The translations under genes were made by a program, and so were the position numbers. This document shows, piece by piece, positions 1 through 8,675 of a stretch of 64,000 nucleotides of DNA; position 1 is the first letter of the stretch; every line of letters starts with the position of its first letter. The stretch is from Dyadobacter arcticus (GTDB lineage Bacteria > Bacteroidota > Bacteroidia > Cytophagales > Spirosomataceae), in the NCBI RefSeq assembly GCF_011762185.1, contig NZ_JAASQJ010000001.1, forward strand, positions 806,001-870,000. Direction: 5' to 3'. Under the pieces are notes generated by a model, which saw only the letters and a list, made by a program, of their open reading frames with translations, was not told the DNA's origin and searched no databases.

Positions 1-755
1 TTTCTGATCTCAAATCCGCGCGCAACCACATCATAGGAAGCAATTAGCGGCGCAACAAAACGGCCGTAGTACTGCTCCTCCATTGGCCCGGGAATGGCGA
101 TGAATTTTTTAGCAAGAAATGGCTTAATCTTCTTGCCATCCACATTACCCTCGAAATTGAAAAGATGCCCTTCTACGACCAGCCAAGCGGGGTCTTCGCA
201 AATCAGAAATGCGTTTTTGTATTGGAAATCAAGCTTTTGGAGTTTATGGCGGATGGTTGGAAAGTAATGGGTGTTGTCCTCGTTGCGGATAAAATGAAAG
301 CGGATCGTGGCTTTTTCCTCCTCCATCACAACAGGCTTCCAGAGCGGATTTCCATCGCTGCCCATAATAAACATATCTTTTCCGGCCAGCCTTTCCAGTA
401 TTTTAGCCTTACAGTTTTCAAGATATCCTGTAATGGCCTCCTGGATCGATTTATCGCCCTTTTGAGGGTCATAAACTTTCAGGAAAAAATCAATGGCATT
501 CCACTTTTTGGTATTGAATTTCCTCAATATAGCGTCCTGCTGGATGTCATCAATCAGCTTAACTAACTCAACATCGTGAGTATCAATGCCGCTGCGGAAC
601 TCCTTAATGTTCTTGGAAGAAATGTTCTGGATTTGAAATGTAAAATCTCCCTGGGCATTTAGCTGGACGACAAATGTTTCAAAAATATACCCCAGGTACT
701 CGTGGTTAAGAATTGAATAAACAATCTTAAACGGCTCTGAGGGAGATACTTTCAT
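1..755 (-). CDS. SNF2-type DEAD/DEAH helicase, N-terminal part (partial, runs off window start)
   Basis: The frame is open from an ATG at 755 to the window edge, giving about 251 residues with no stop. The first residues read MKVSPSEPFKIVYSILNHEY and continue with a segment on ageing 'ISSKN' and 'RKFN' motifs that I recognise from the N-terminal domain of large Bacteroidota SNF2-family helicases of about 950-1000 residues. Those proteins use ATP to move along or remodel DNA and act in the cytoplasm. The ATPase motifs themselves would lie outside the window, so the helicase call rests on family memory of the N-terminal domain. It is divergent from the small genes that follow. An AGGA stretch lies about 10 bases before the ATG. 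Confidence 0.6.
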   Translation of the reverse strand, partial: MKVSPSEPFKIVYSILNHEYLGYIFETFVVQLNAQGDFTFQIQNISSKNIKEFRSGIDTHDVELVKLIDDIQQDAILRKFNTKKWNAIDFFLKVYDPQKGDKSIQEAITGYLENCKAKILERLAGKDMFIMGSDGNPLWKPVVMEEEKATIRFHFIRNEDNTHYFPTIRHKLQKLDFQYKNAFLICEDPAWLVVEGHLFNFEGNVDGKKIKPFLAKKFIAIPGPMEEQYYGRFVAPLIASYDVVARGFEIR

Positions 756-836
756 TGGTGGTCCTGCGCTATGAAATGTTGATGAAAAAAGAGAACAGAC
801 TTCCTGAAAAGGCCATCTTTTTACTTTGGAAAACTT

Positions 837-844
837 CAAATATA
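837..844 (-). promoter_or_regulatory. Possible -7 promoter element for the SNF2 helicase gene
   Basis: On the minus strand the bases read TATATTTG, a match to the Bacteroidota TAnnTTTG element, about 80 bases upstream of the ATG at 755. I see no clear TTG at the -33 position, so this is weak. Confidence 0.3.
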
Positions 845-1031
845 AGTTAAAGTGGGGCTAAATAAAAGGCTTGTCCAGGTAAGTCCTCTGAAATATTTAT
901 GTAGAATATATTCAATTACAAGCCTCCATATATCAAGTGGATGCCGCCGGTTTTCCTCCTTTTCTTACCGGATTTCAATCCCGAGTGCTTTCCTACGACT
1001 TAGTGGACATCTTTAATATGAAATTGATCCT

Positions 1032-1193
1032 ATGAACGACATAAAGAGTATGGGCTGGGGCGAACAAACGACAAAAAAAAGCCGCATGAAAGTGGTTCGA
1101 CGAAGTCTGAAGCGATTCCTTGAAAAGGGTTTCGACTGGATTGCATTGCTCTTCATAACCCTGATCATCCTCCTCACACTTGTGTTTTTCTGA
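1032..1193 (+). CDS. Small single-span membrane protein (53 aa), unrecognised
   Basis: An ATG at 1032 opens a 53-residue frame ending in TGA at 1191-1193, with an in-frame stop just upstream at 1014. The N-terminal half is strongly basic (KKSRMKVVRRSLKRFLEKG, residues about 15-33) and the last 18 residues are purely hydrophobic (WIALLFITLIILLTLVFF). This is the layout of a tail-anchored inner membrane protein with its basic part in the cytoplasm. I do not recognise a family. The clean charge-then-hydrophobic pattern argues for a real gene. There is no obvious ribosome binding site, and the codons could be chance. Confidence 0.42.
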   Translation: MNDIKSMGWGEQTTKKSRMKVVRRSLKRFLEKGFDWIALLFITLIILLTLVFF

Positions 1194-1218
1194 TCATGTA
1201 ACCCACTCAACCTCAGTC

Positions 1219-1548
1219 ATGAAATCATTCCCGGCCTATTTTATTTTTAGCGTTCTTCTGGTTATCTGCTATTGTGAACGACAGCGCTCCTGTCCACCCC
1301 CGGATACTGCATTGGAAAAACCGCTTGCTGCTTCTAAGCTTTTCCCAGGGAAGTTTGCATCCAACGGCGGACCGTCGAAAATTCCGTCGTTCCAGATGCG
1401 GCTTCACATTCATCAGGATTTTATACAGGACTCTTATCGTCCTGCAAACTCCAAAACAAATGTCGATATCTTCGGCGCAGTGAATAATCCAAATGAGCTG
1501 TTAAACTGCAATTACCTGTGTTCGTTTCCCCTGAAGGATTTTCGCTGA
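1219..1548 (+). CDS. Hypothetical protein (109 aa), doubtful
   Basis: An ATG at 1219 begins a 109-residue frame 25 bases after the small membrane protein. The first 20 residues are hydrophobic with cysteines near residues 17-19 and could be a secretion signal, but no standard lipobox is present. The rest has no recognisable domain. Other frames are also open here, so this may be non-coding sequence or the remains of a gene. The longer version from 1180 has no support. Apart from this frame I see nothing else in 1194-1625. Confidence 0.27.
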   Translation: MKSFPAYFIFSVLLVICYCERQRSCPPPDTALEKPLAASKLFPGKFASNGGPSKIPSFQMRLHIHQDFIQDSYRPANSKTNVDIFGAVNNPNELLNCNYLCSFPLKDFR

Positions 1549-1625
1549 GGGCGTTGAACAGTATGGTAACCCGGCGGCGTGGCTTTTAAGGGATAGTATA
1601 AAAAGGCTCCAATAAAAATCGGTTT

Positions 1626-4600
1626 ATGAAGTATTTATGGGTTTTCCTGCTTGCTTTCAGCATTTCCTGGAAAATCAATGCTCAGATGCCGACGCTCACG
1701 CTGGAACATCTTACCACCAAAGATGGGCTTCCATCCAATGATGTATGGTGCATAACTAAAGACAAAGGAGGTTTTTTATGGATCGGTACCGGTCGTAACA
1801 TTTGCAGGTACGACGGTTATGATTTTCTCCGCCTCGATAGCCTGTTATTGGGCTACTGTTCCGGTGTATCCACGGATTCGAAGGGAGATATTTTTACTTC
1901 GGTTGACACAAGGGGACTGGTTAAAATTGATATTAAGACTCTTGAAGTAAGCACGCTGCTGCACAATAACTACGACGATTCAGATCCGGGTAATGACCTG
2001 CACGAACAGGGAATGGTTGATTCTCACGACCAGGTTTGGGTGTGCGACTATACGTCGGTCAAACGCTACGACCCGGCAACCAAAAAACTTCGACGTTACT
2101 CATTTAAGACCTCAGCCTCCGGCGGGGATGTTTACCAATATGCCAGCTTTTTTGAGGATTCTGAAAAAAAATTATGGATTGTGTCTGAACTGGGACTTTT
2201 CTGGTATGACCGCCGAAACGATAAACTGATTTGCGAGCTCGGGTCGGAAGCTGCTTTACCGAAGAATCGGATTCCAATGAGGTTGAGTAAAGCATCCTCC
2301 GATGCGGCAGGCAATATCTGGATTGGAGGTTATGCATATGGACTGATCCGCTACTCCCCGAAGGATAAATCTTTCAGCATCCGCAAAGCTGGATTTGAAC
2401 ATAGTAATGTTTTGTGTGTTCAGGAATCCCTTGACGAAAATGGCCGGAAGCTTCTTTTTGTAGGTACAAATGATGGTGTGAGCGTTTTATATCCTGAAAG
2501 CAATGAACTGTACCATCTGCCCGAATTCTATAATAACGGGATTAAGGTAAATGATATGTATGATGATAAGACCAATGGGATCCTGTGGATCGGTACCAGC
2601 GAAGGGGTTTATAAATATCGCTACCGGAATATCGGCATTAAGACCATCGCCATTCCGCCCAACATGGTCAGGCTTCCGGTCCAGGTAGCGAGCATACTGC
2701 CAATGGAAGCCAAAACCTATCTGCTCGGCCTCTCACATTCAGGAGTGATCAAATGGAATTCTGGAAATAATCAATTCGATTTGCTGCGCTATCCTTTCAA
2801 TGCGATCACCCAGCAATTGCGCTGGATCAACGGTCGGCCGTTTGCTTTTACGGATAAAGGGGTTTTTGAAGGGGATTTGGCCAAAGGATCTTTTGCTTTA
2901 TGGAAACCAGGTACGGAATTGTTCAAAAACCGGGATTTTCGTGATGGGCTGATGGACCGCAAGGGAAGACTTTGGATTGCCAATCTAAACGAAGGATTAA
3001 GGGTGATAGATCCGAAGACCAACACGGAACTCAAACTTTGGATGGACAAGGAAATGCGCAAACTGATCAATCTGAGTTATATCAAGGGTATTCTGGAAGG
3101 TCAGGATGGAAAGATTTGGATTGCTACCTGCTCTCGCGGACTGTTTTTTTATGACGAAAAACGCAGAGAATTCACTAACATTGAAAAACTCAAATTCAAT
3201 AAGGGCCGAAGGCTTGGCGGGGATTGCATCAATGGAATGCAGCTTACCACGGACGGCTCAATCCTGGTTGCCAGTTGGGGAGGCGTCGCCAAACTCGCAA
3301 GTACGGGCCGGATACTCAGTACTTTTTCCTTCAAAACGTCAGCATTGAATGATACGTATTGCGCCAATATCGCGGAAAGCCAGGATGGGAACTTGTGGTT
3401 CAGTACCAACGAAGGCATTCACATTGCCAATCTAAAAACCCGTAGGATTCGCTACCTGACCACTATTGAAGGTCTTCGCAGCAATGCACCGGTCGGATTT
3501 TACTTCAAGCCGGATAAAGAATTGATACTTGGGCACACCAATGCCATTAATATTCTGAATGTGAACCAGCTGGGCAAGCAGGTTACCAGTCCGCAGATCG
3601 CGTTGAGTACGGTTGAGGTCAAAGGAAAAATACTTAAGAGTGATTTGGCAAAAGAAATTGTGCTTCAGCCAGATGAAAATGCGATTACACTGAATTTCTC
3701 CACGCTTAATTTTGAACCTACATCGCAAAATCATTATAGCTACCAATTGGATGGGTTTGAGTCCAGCTGGGTTGAAATGGGCAATCAGAATACCGTTTCT
3801 TTCACCAATCTCCCAGCCAAGTCCTACATATTAAGGGTAGTTAGCAGTAACAATTCGGGCATTAAGAGCGAAAAGCCGCTGACGATCCAACTCACTGTCA
3901 AACCATATTTTACGAACACCTGGTTTTTCAGGATCCTGATCGGTCTTACCATTGCCGCATTGATCGTGGGAATGATGCGATGGCGGTTTAATACGCTGGC
4001 TGAACGGACTCAATTGGATTTACAGATTGCGGAGTGGCGACTTAAAGCGCTTCAATCGCAAATGAACCCGCATTTCTTATTTAACTCACTCAACTCGGTG
4101 CAGAATTATCTGCTTACAAACCGCGGGGTAGAAGGTGCCAAGTACCTTTCCAAGTTTTCGAAACTGGTGCGGAGGATTATGGAAAATTCAAATCATCAAT
4201 ACCTGTCTTTTGAAAAAATCATTGATACATTAAAGATGTACGTTGAAATTGAGTCTTTTCGGTTCAATCATGAATTTACTTATGTGTTTGAGATTGAGGA
4301 AAATGAAATACTCCTGGACGCGCAGCTTCCGCCGATGTTATTGCAGCCTTATGTAGAGAATGCAATCTGGCACGGACTGATGCCTAAGGAAGGCGAGAAA
4401 AAATTGAAGATAATGGCTAAGCTTGAAGACAAACACATCATCTGCACCATCGAAGACAATGGGGTCGGGCGGGAGTTTTCGCCCAGGACAGAAGGGCATA
4501 TATCGCGCGGACAAGAAATGACAAGAGGGATTTTTGACTCGCTACGCCGAAAGGACAGTGAAGCGAAACTGGAACTGATTGATTTGTTTGACGACGAAAA

Positions 4601-4652
4601 TAAGCCTGCCGGTACCCGCGTAAGAATGATCATTCCAATTGAAAACGTATAA
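1626..4652 (+). CDS. Two-component sensor histidine kinase, Reg_prop/Y_Y_Y periplasmic sensor with LytS-type kinase domain
   Basis: This 1008-residue protein senses a signal outside the inner membrane and phosphorylates a partner regulator. A signal peptide ends near residue 20 (INAQ). Residues about 25-680 hold repeated two-blade propeller motifs of the Reg_prop type (for example LWIGTGRNICRYDGYDF and later LWIGTSEGVYKY). A Y_Y_Y domain follows at about 690-760, then one membrane span at about 767-785. The cytoplasmic part is a LytS/AlgZ-like His_kinase domain with MNPHFLFNSLNSVQNYL starting at residue 813; His816 is the expected phosphate acceptor. A HATPase-like segment follows (YVENAIWHGL, then EDNGVG). 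The paired LytTR regulator starts 3 bases after the stop, so the two are surely cotranscribed. The ligand cannot be told; relatives often sense polysaccharide breakdown products. Confidence 0.93.
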   Translation: MKYLWVFLLAFSISWKINAQMPTLTLEHLTTKDGLPSNDVWCITKDKGGFLWIGTGRNICRYDGYDFLRLDSLLLGYCSGVSTDSKGDIFTSVDTRGLVKIDIKTLEVSTLLHNNYDDSDPGNDLHEQGMVDSHDQVWVCDYTSVKRYDPATKKLRRYSFKTSASGGDVYQYASFFEDSEKKLWIVSELGLFWYDRRNDKLICELGSEAALPKNRIPMRLSKASSDAAGNIWIGGYAYGLIRYSPKDKSFSIRKAGFEHSNVLCVQESLDENGRKLLFVGTNDGVSVLYPESNELYHLPEFYNNGIKVNDMYDDKTNGILWIGTSEGVYKYRYRNIGIKTIAIPPNMVRLPVQVASILPMEAKTYLLGLSHSGVIKWNSGNNQFDLLRYPFNAITQQLRWINGRPFAFTDKGVFEGDLAKGSFALWKPGTELFKNRDFRDGLMDRKGRLWIANLNEGLRVIDPKTNTELKLWMDKEMRKLINLSYIKGILEGQDGKIWIATCSRGLFFYDEKRREFTNIEKLKFNKGRRLGGDCINGMQLTTDGSILVASWGGVAKLASTGRILSTFSFKTSALNDTYCANIAESQDGNLWFSTNEGIHIANLKTRRIRYLTTIEGLRSNAPVGFYFKPDKELILGHTNAINILNVNQLGKQVTSPQIALSTVEVKGKILKSDLAKEIVLQPDENAITLNFSTLNFEPTSQNHYSYQLDGFESSWVEMGNQNTVSFTNLPAKSYILRVVSSNNSGIKSEKPLTIQLTVKPYFTNTWFFRILIGLTIAALIVGMMRWRFNTLAERTQLDLQIAEWRLKALQSQMNPHFLFNSLNSVQNYLLTNRGVEGAKYLSKFSKLVRRIMENSNHQYLSFEKIIDTLKMYVEIESFRFNHEFTYVFEIEENEILLDAQLPPMLLQPYVENAIWHGLMPKEGEKKLKIMAKLEDKHIICTIEDNGVGREFSPRTEGHISRGQEMTRGIFDSLRRKDSEAKLELIDLFDDENKPAGTRVRMIIPIENV

Positions 4653-4655
4653 AAA

Positions 4656-5462
4656 ATGCAGCAATCTCTTCGGGCAGTAATCATTGATGATGAAACCAAT
4701 GCGCGTGAAGCCTTAACCAATCTGCTTCGTATTATCTGTCCGGAAGTAGAAATTTGCGGGGAAGCCAAAAATGCGGATCAGGGTATTGAATTGATTGGAA
4801 AAGTAAAACCAAATCTTGTTTTCCTGGACATTCAAATGCCGGGGAAAACGGGCTTTGACCTGCTGGCAAGCTTCGAAAAGGTTGATTTTGGGGTGATCTT
4901 TACGACGGCTTATCAGGAGTATGCGATCCGGGCCTTTCGTTTCAGCGCGATCGACTATTTGCTTAAACCTATCGATCCGGATGAACTGCAGACCGCAGTT
5001 GAGAAATTCAAATCGCAAATCGGCAGCGTTAACCCTCAGCAGCTTCAGATATTACAGGAACATTTGGATCCCGCAAAAAGTCCCAGGCTCATTCAGCGCA
5101 AAAGGAATGAGAACCAGCGCATTGCCCTGCCGACCGCAGAAGGTATCCATTTTGTTCAGATGACGGATATCATTCAATGCGAATCGCTGGGTTCCTATAC
5201 AAAATTCCATTTGGTAAAAGGCCCTGCTATCGTCGTATCGAGGTTACTGAAAGAATATGAAGAGATTCTGGACAATTTCTATTTCTTCCGGGTGCATCAG
5301 TCCAACATTATAAACCTGGAACATATTAAGAGATATGTAAAAGGGGATGGCGGGCAGGTTTGGATGAGCGACAATACGGAAATTGAGGTTTCGCGCCGCC
5401 GCAAAGATGAGTTCCTAGCCCTACTGTCTGACTTTTATGTCAATTCAGGAAAATTAAAATAA
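4656..5462 (+). CDS. LytTR-family response regulator
   Basis: This 268-residue protein is the partner of the kinase just upstream. Residues about 6-125 form a receiver domain: the acidic pair DD appears in VIIDDETN near residue 10, the phosphorylated aspartate is Asp58 in FLDIQMPG, and a conserved lysine lies in YLLKPID. Residues about 150-260 form a LytTR DNA-binding domain, recognisable from SLGSYTKFHL, the FFRVHQSNIIN core and the VSRRRKDEF end. Phosphorylation should promote binding to direct repeats at target promoters. Only 3 bases separate the kinase stop from this ATG, which suggests translational coupling. Targets are not evident; the lipoprotein gene downstream has its own promoter-like element. 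Confidence 0.94.
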   Translation: MQQSLRAVIIDDETNAREALTNLLRIICPEVEICGEAKNADQGIELIGKVKPNLVFLDIQMPGKTGFDLLASFEKVDFGVIFTTAYQEYAIRAFRFSAIDYLLKPIDPDELQTAVEKFKSQIGSVNPQQLQILQEHLDPAKSPRLIQRKRNENQRIALPTAEGIHFVQMTDIIQCESLGSYTKFHLVKGPAIVVSRLLKEYEEILDNFYFFRVHQSNIINLEHIKRYVKGDGGQVWMSDNTEIEVSRRRKDEFLALLSDFYVNSGKLK

Positions 5463-5524
5463 CCAATTTTGAGATAATTTCCGCCGCGTTTAAACCAAAA
5501 CCGGCCTCACACACATTCTGAAAA

Positions 5525-5552
5525 TTGACGCCTCCCGGTTGTATTAGTTTTG
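5525..5552 (+). promoter_or_regulatory. Promoter for the lipoprotein gene at 5641
   Basis: TTG at 5525-5527 and TAGTTTTG at 5545-5552 are spaced by 17 bases and match the Bacteroidota -33/-7 pattern TTG and TAnnTTTG. The transcript would start near 5559, giving a leader of about 80 bases. Confidence 0.45.
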
Positions 5553-5640
5553 AAATGTCAAAGGGAAACAGGACAGCAAAAAAGATCCTAGACCCAGACT
5601 TAATCAAGATTTCAAAACAAAACAACAACTCAATTTCATT

Positions 5641-6114
5641 ATGAAAACTTTACAATTCTTCGCAGCTCTAACTTTTATCAGTCTTATTGGTTTGACTTCA
5701 TGCAGCAAAAAATCGGATGACGTAACGCCCGAACCAGATGCAACAGTCGGATTCAGTGTAAAAGTTGACGGAAAAGCTTACGCTCCTGATTACGCTTATG
5801 CACTTGCTAGTTTCCCTGGAAATGATTTGTACTATGCCATTTATGGTGTTGACAGCAAAACAAATGATGTTGTCGCTATCGCGTTACCAAATACTGTAAA
5901 GGAAGGAACAGTGCAAATCAATGAAACTAACTTTGCTGTGATGACGCTAAATAAAGAAACTTTTTCAACCATCAACGGCGGCACAGGAACGGTTACCATT
6001 AAGAAAAGAACGGCAACTTATGTTTCAGGTACTTTCAACATCGTAGTTATGGATCCTACCGGAACTAAAAAGCTCAATCTGACCGAAGGGAGTTTTAACG
6101 TAAATGTTCGTTAG
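5641..6114 (+). CDS. Lipoprotein of the DUF6252 type
   Basis: This 157-residue protein has a lipoprotein signal peptide with lipobox LTSC and acylated Cys21, followed by a SKKSDD stretch and a short spacer rich in acidic residues and proline. The rest is a single beta-rich domain that contains FSVKVDGKAY near the start and ends in TEGSFNVNVR. This pattern matches DUF6252-like lipoproteins of Bacteroidota, whose role is unknown. It is likely anchored in the outer or inner membrane. A promoter-like element lies upstream and a strong hairpin terminator follows, so it is a single-gene transcript. The family call is moderate; the lipoprotein call is strong. Confidence 0.85.
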   Translation: MKTLQFFAALTFISLIGLTSCSKKSDDVTPEPDATVGFSVKVDGKAYAPDYAYALASFPGNDLYYAIYGVDSKTNDVVAIALPNTVKEGTVQINETNFAVMTLNKETFSTINGGTGTVTIKKRTATYVSGTFNIVVMDPTGTKKLNLTEGSFNVNVR

Positions 6115-6146
6115 TGGTTGAATCTTAACCAGATCTATACACACTG

Positions 6147-6171
6147 GGCTGTCTTTTAGGCAGCCTTTTTT
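6147..6171 (+). terminator. Rho-independent terminator after the lipoprotein gene
   Basis: GGCTGTC (6147-6153) pairs with GGCAGCC (6159-6165) through seven pairs including one G-U, around a 5-base loop, followed by six T. Confidence 0.85.
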
Positions 6172-6256
6172 GTTGCCGATTTTACTCACCTAAAAACTTT
6201 TCAAGTATATTGTAATACATAGTACCTTCTTATGCATATAACACATTTGAAAAGCC

Positions 6257-6991
6257 ATGTTAGAAATGAAAAATTCCCTTAATCCTGATGATTTCTGGTT
6301 TCCCGGCCGCTGGGTTGGAGGCATCTCATTGATTGTAGGCCCGTTGCTGCTGCTAGTCGGCAGTGTTCTTCGTCTGCCTTTCGACTTTTTCTTTACCAAT
6401 CAGCTGATCGCTTTTAAGCAACATCCAATGCGGATAATGACCGCATATAACCTATTTCTAGCGGGAAACATTTTGTTGTATCCGGCCATCATTACGCTCG
6501 CCACATTAATCGGGCGGACAAAACCGGGGTGGGCAATTTGGGGTGGGAATTTTGTACTGCTTGGATTATTTGCCAGGACATTTCACTACGGGATTAATCA
6601 CCTGGCCTTTCAGCTGGTGGAAGTGCAAAGTCTTGGGCAGGCGACGGAAGCTGTGGCCAATTCTTACGGTGCTTTTCACATTGTAGCAACATTATCAGCG
6701 GCAATACTTTCGGGCTGGACAATATTGGCCATCGGAGCTTATCTTTCCAAAGCAATTGGTCTCATCCGGGCGATTGCTTTGGCTTCAATGTCGGCGTTGA
6801 TGATAGGAGTCCTTAAAGGCAGTTCTATCGTATCCGTATTGGTCATATTGGGTCTATGCGTGGCAATGGTGCCATTGGGTGTGGAGGTATTGCGAAGCGG
6901 TCCGAAGCCGGGGCGGCTTGCAATTCTAAAATGGTCAGTACTAATGTTCCTTCTGATTGGCGTAATGTATTTTCTCGGGCAGGCGGGATAA
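6257..6991 (+). CDS. Multi-span membrane protein, unknown family
   Basis: This 244-residue protein has about seven hydrophobic spans, the first near residues 20-40 (GGISLIVGPLLLLVGSVL) and the last at the C-terminus (WSVLMFLLIGVMYFLG). A conserved-looking FARTFHYGINHLAFQLVEV segment lies between spans. I do not recognise a family and see no transport or catalytic motif. ATG at 6257 and ATG at 6266 are both possible starts. It stands alone between a terminator upstream and the tRNA genes on the other strand downstream. Confidence 0.8.
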   Translation: MLEMKNSLNPDDFWFPGRWVGGISLIVGPLLLLVGSVLRLPFDFFFTNQLIAFKQHPMRIMTAYNLFLAGNILLYPAIITLATLIGRTKPGWAIWGGNFVLLGLFARTFHYGINHLAFQLVEVQSLGQATEAVANSYGAFHIVATLSAAILSGWTILAIGAYLSKAIGLIRAIALASMSALMIGVLKGSSIVSVLVILGLCVAMVPLGVEVLRSGPKPGRLAILKWSVLMFLLIGVMYFLGQAG

Positions 6992-7022
6992 ATAGGTAGA
7001 GCCATGTTCAAGTGAAGGTTCC

Positions 7023-7058
7023 AAACTAAAACAGCCCCGGCATTGTGCCAGGGCTGTT
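7023..7058 (-). terminator. Terminator after tRNA-Leu
   Basis: Read on the minus strand, AACAGCCC then GGC pairs with GCC then GGGCTGTT around a 5-base loop with one internal mismatch, followed by TTAG and TTT. It sits directly after the CCA end of tRNA-Leu. Confidence 0.75.
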
Positions 7059-7060
7059 GG

Positions 7061-7146
7061 TACCGGGGACGGGAATCGAACCCGTACGAGCGTTTCGGCT
7101 CACAGGATTTTAAGTCCTGCGTGTCTACCAGTTCCACCACCCCGGC
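7061..7146 (-). tRNA. tRNA-Leu (anticodon TAA)
   Basis: The 86-base gene folds as a class II tRNA with a long variable arm. The acceptor strands are GCCGGGG and CCCCGGT, the anticodon loop is CTTAAAA within GGACTTAAAATCC, and the T-arm is GGGTTCGATTCCC. The bases right after the discriminator A (7058-7060) read CCA on this strand, so the CCA end is encoded. Confidence 0.96.
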
Positions 7147-7181
7147 GTCAGCCATTGTTGTGAACTTTTGGCACCTATGAG

Positions 7182-7205
7182 AAAAAAAGCACCGTTTCCG
7201 GTGCT
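7182..7205 (-). terminator. Terminator between tRNA-Gly and tRNA-Leu
   Basis: On the minus strand AGCACCG (7205-7199), loop GAAA, CGGTGCT (7194-7188) and then seven T make a textbook intrinsic terminator with a GNRA-type loop. It lies just after tRNA-Gly and before tRNA-Leu. Confidence 0.88.
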
Positions 7206-7216
7206 TATGTCCTCCG

Positions 7217-7289
7217 AGCGAAAGACGGGGTTCGAACCCGCGACCTCGACCTTGGCAAGGTCGCGCTCTACCAGCTGAGCTACTTTCGC
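7217..7289 (-). tRNA. tRNA-Gly (anticodon GCC)
   Basis: The 73-base gene has acceptor strands GCGAAAG and CTTTCGC with discriminator T, the D-arm AGCTCAGCTGGTAGAGC, anticodon loop TTGCCAA closed by CGACC/GGTCG, and the T-arm GCGGGTTCGAACCCCGT. No CCA is encoded: the next bases read CGG. Confidence 0.96.
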
Positions 7290-7313
7290 GTAACCGACTC
7301 GGTTATCGTGGTG

Positions 7314-7344
7314 CAAATGTATGCACATGGTCTATTTGACGCAA
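7314..7344 (-). promoter_or_regulatory. Promoter for tRNA-Gly
   Basis: On the minus strand TTG (7344-7342) and TACATTTG (7321-7314) are 20 bases apart, a good match to the Bacteroidota TTG / TAnnTTTG promoter. The tRNA begins at 7289, about 25 bases past the -7 element. Confidence 0.6.
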
Positions 7345-7476
7345 GTTTTTATAGGAAATATTTGTTAAAAAGGCGACAACTTTCCATTAACAAATTGTAA
7401 ATCAAACCTTCTACAACCTGAATTTCTTGCACTATTGCCTTCTGTCCTAATTAATATGTGCACTTTATATTTTGAC

Positions 7477-7484
7477 TACCTTTG
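7477..7484 (+). promoter_or_regulatory. Possible -7 promoter element for the TerC gene
   Basis: TACCTTTG matches TAnnTTTG about 95 bases before the terC ATG. A clear -33 TTG at the right distance is missing. The leader of about 90 bases shows no structure that I can assign as a metal riboswitch. Confidence 0.33.
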
Positions 7485-7577
7485 CCACCTGCACGGGGAT
7501 TTTGACTAGATTACGGTTACATTAATTTGAATCACCCCACATTTAATCCACTGATTTTTTATTAAATAAGATCTTTC

Positions 7578-8651
7578 ATGTTTTCCAACGAAGTACTTTT
7601 TTTCGGCGGGTTTATATTGGTAATAAGCGTAATGCTCCTGTTAGACCTCGGAGTTTTTAACAAAAAAGACCATATAGTCAAATTCAAAGAAGCCGCAGCG
7701 TGGACGATCGCCTGGATCGCACTGGCTTTGGTCTTTTACTTTATAATTAGAACACACGGGGACCTGGTCCATGGAATGGATAATTATGCGGAACTGGAGA
7801 CAATTAAGAATAAATATGCGCCTCAATTACAGTTGGTTCCAGGTAACTTCAATTCAAGCGTCGAGATTTACCGGAAAAATATGTCGCTGGAATTTATCAC
7901 CGGCTACTTATTGGAGTATGCACTTTCAGTTGATAATATCTTCGTGATCATTCTTATTTTCTCCTCATTCGGTGTAAGGCAGAAATACTTTAAGAAAGTG
8001 CTTTTCTGGGGCGTGTTAGGCGCTATTGTTATGCGGTTTATCTTTATTTTCCTGGGATCTGCACTCATGCAGCAATTTGAGTGGATTATTTATTTGTTCG
8101 GGATACTGCTGGTTTACCAGGGAGGTAAAATATTTTTTCAGGGTAGTGAAGAGGAAAAAATTGATCCTGCCAAACATCCTGTTGTGAAATTTGCCGCTAA
8201 ATACCTACCCGTTTTTCCAAGGTATGTACGGGAGCATTTCTTTGTACTGAAGAAAGGAAAATGGCTCGTTACTCCCTTATTTGTAGTGGTGCTAATCATC
8301 GAATTTACAGATTTAATCTTCGCAGTAGATTCTGTACCAGCGGTTTTCTCGGTTACAAAAGATCCATATGTGGTGTTCTTTTCCAATATTTTTGCCATTA
8401 TGGGCCTGCGTTCCATGTTCTTTTTCTTGAGCAACATTATGGGACTATTCCGCTTCCTGAAATATGGTCTAGGGGTATTGCTTGTCTTCATTGGAGGAAA
8501 GATGTTAGCTCACAAACCGCTTGAAGACATGGGATTTGAAACGGTTTATTCTCTGTATATCATTTTAGGAATACTGGCGGTAAGCATACTTGCCTCTGTC
8601 CTTATCCCTGAAAAAAAAGAAAATGAGGATAAAGTACTATCTAATAGTTAG
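7578..8651 (+). CDS. TerC/Alx-family integral membrane protein
   Basis: This 357-residue protein has about nine membrane spans and the two acidic signature motifs of the TerC family: ALSVDNIFV with Asp119 and Asn120, and EFTDLIFAVDSVPA with Glu242, Asp245 and Asp251. Proteins of this family export manganese or work with exported metalloproteins; tellurite resistance gave the name. The inner membrane is the expected site. Length and motif spacing fit the Alx-like subgroup with a longer loop after the second span. The large SF1 helicase gene starts 24 bases after the stop on the same strand, so the two may be cotranscribed. Confidence 0.92.
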   Translation: MFSNEVLFFGGFILVISVMLLLDLGVFNKKDHIVKFKEAAAWTIAWIALALVFYFIIRTHGDLVHGMDNYAELETIKNKYAPQLQLVPGNFNSSVEIYRKNMSLEFITGYLLEYALSVDNIFVIILIFSSFGVRQKYFKKVLFWGVLGAIVMRFIFIFLGSALMQQFEWIIYLFGILLVYQGGKIFFQGSEEEKIDPAKHPVVKFAAKYLPVFPRYVREHFFVLKKGKWLVTPLFVVVLIIEFTDLIFAVDSVPAVFSVTKDPYVVFFSNIFAIMGLRSMFFFLSNIMGLFRFLKYGLGVLLVFIGGKMLAHKPLEDMGFETVYSLYIILGILAVSILASVLIPEKKENEDKVLSNS

Positions 8652-8675
8652 GCAAAAGGGATCGTTTGAGTATCT

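Noticed and set aside
1225..1413. Minus-strand frame opposite the doubtful 1219-1548 gene
   Set aside because: No start context, no domain, and strongly basic random composition.
7061..7289. tRNA genes as the attachment site of an integrated element
   Set aside because: No integrase, no repeated tRNA 3' end and no foreign-looking gene block follows within the window.
7290..7577. A yybP-ykoY type manganese riboswitch before terC
   Set aside because: The leader is AT-rich and I could not find the paired GC-rich elements of that RNA; a covariance model search would be decisive.
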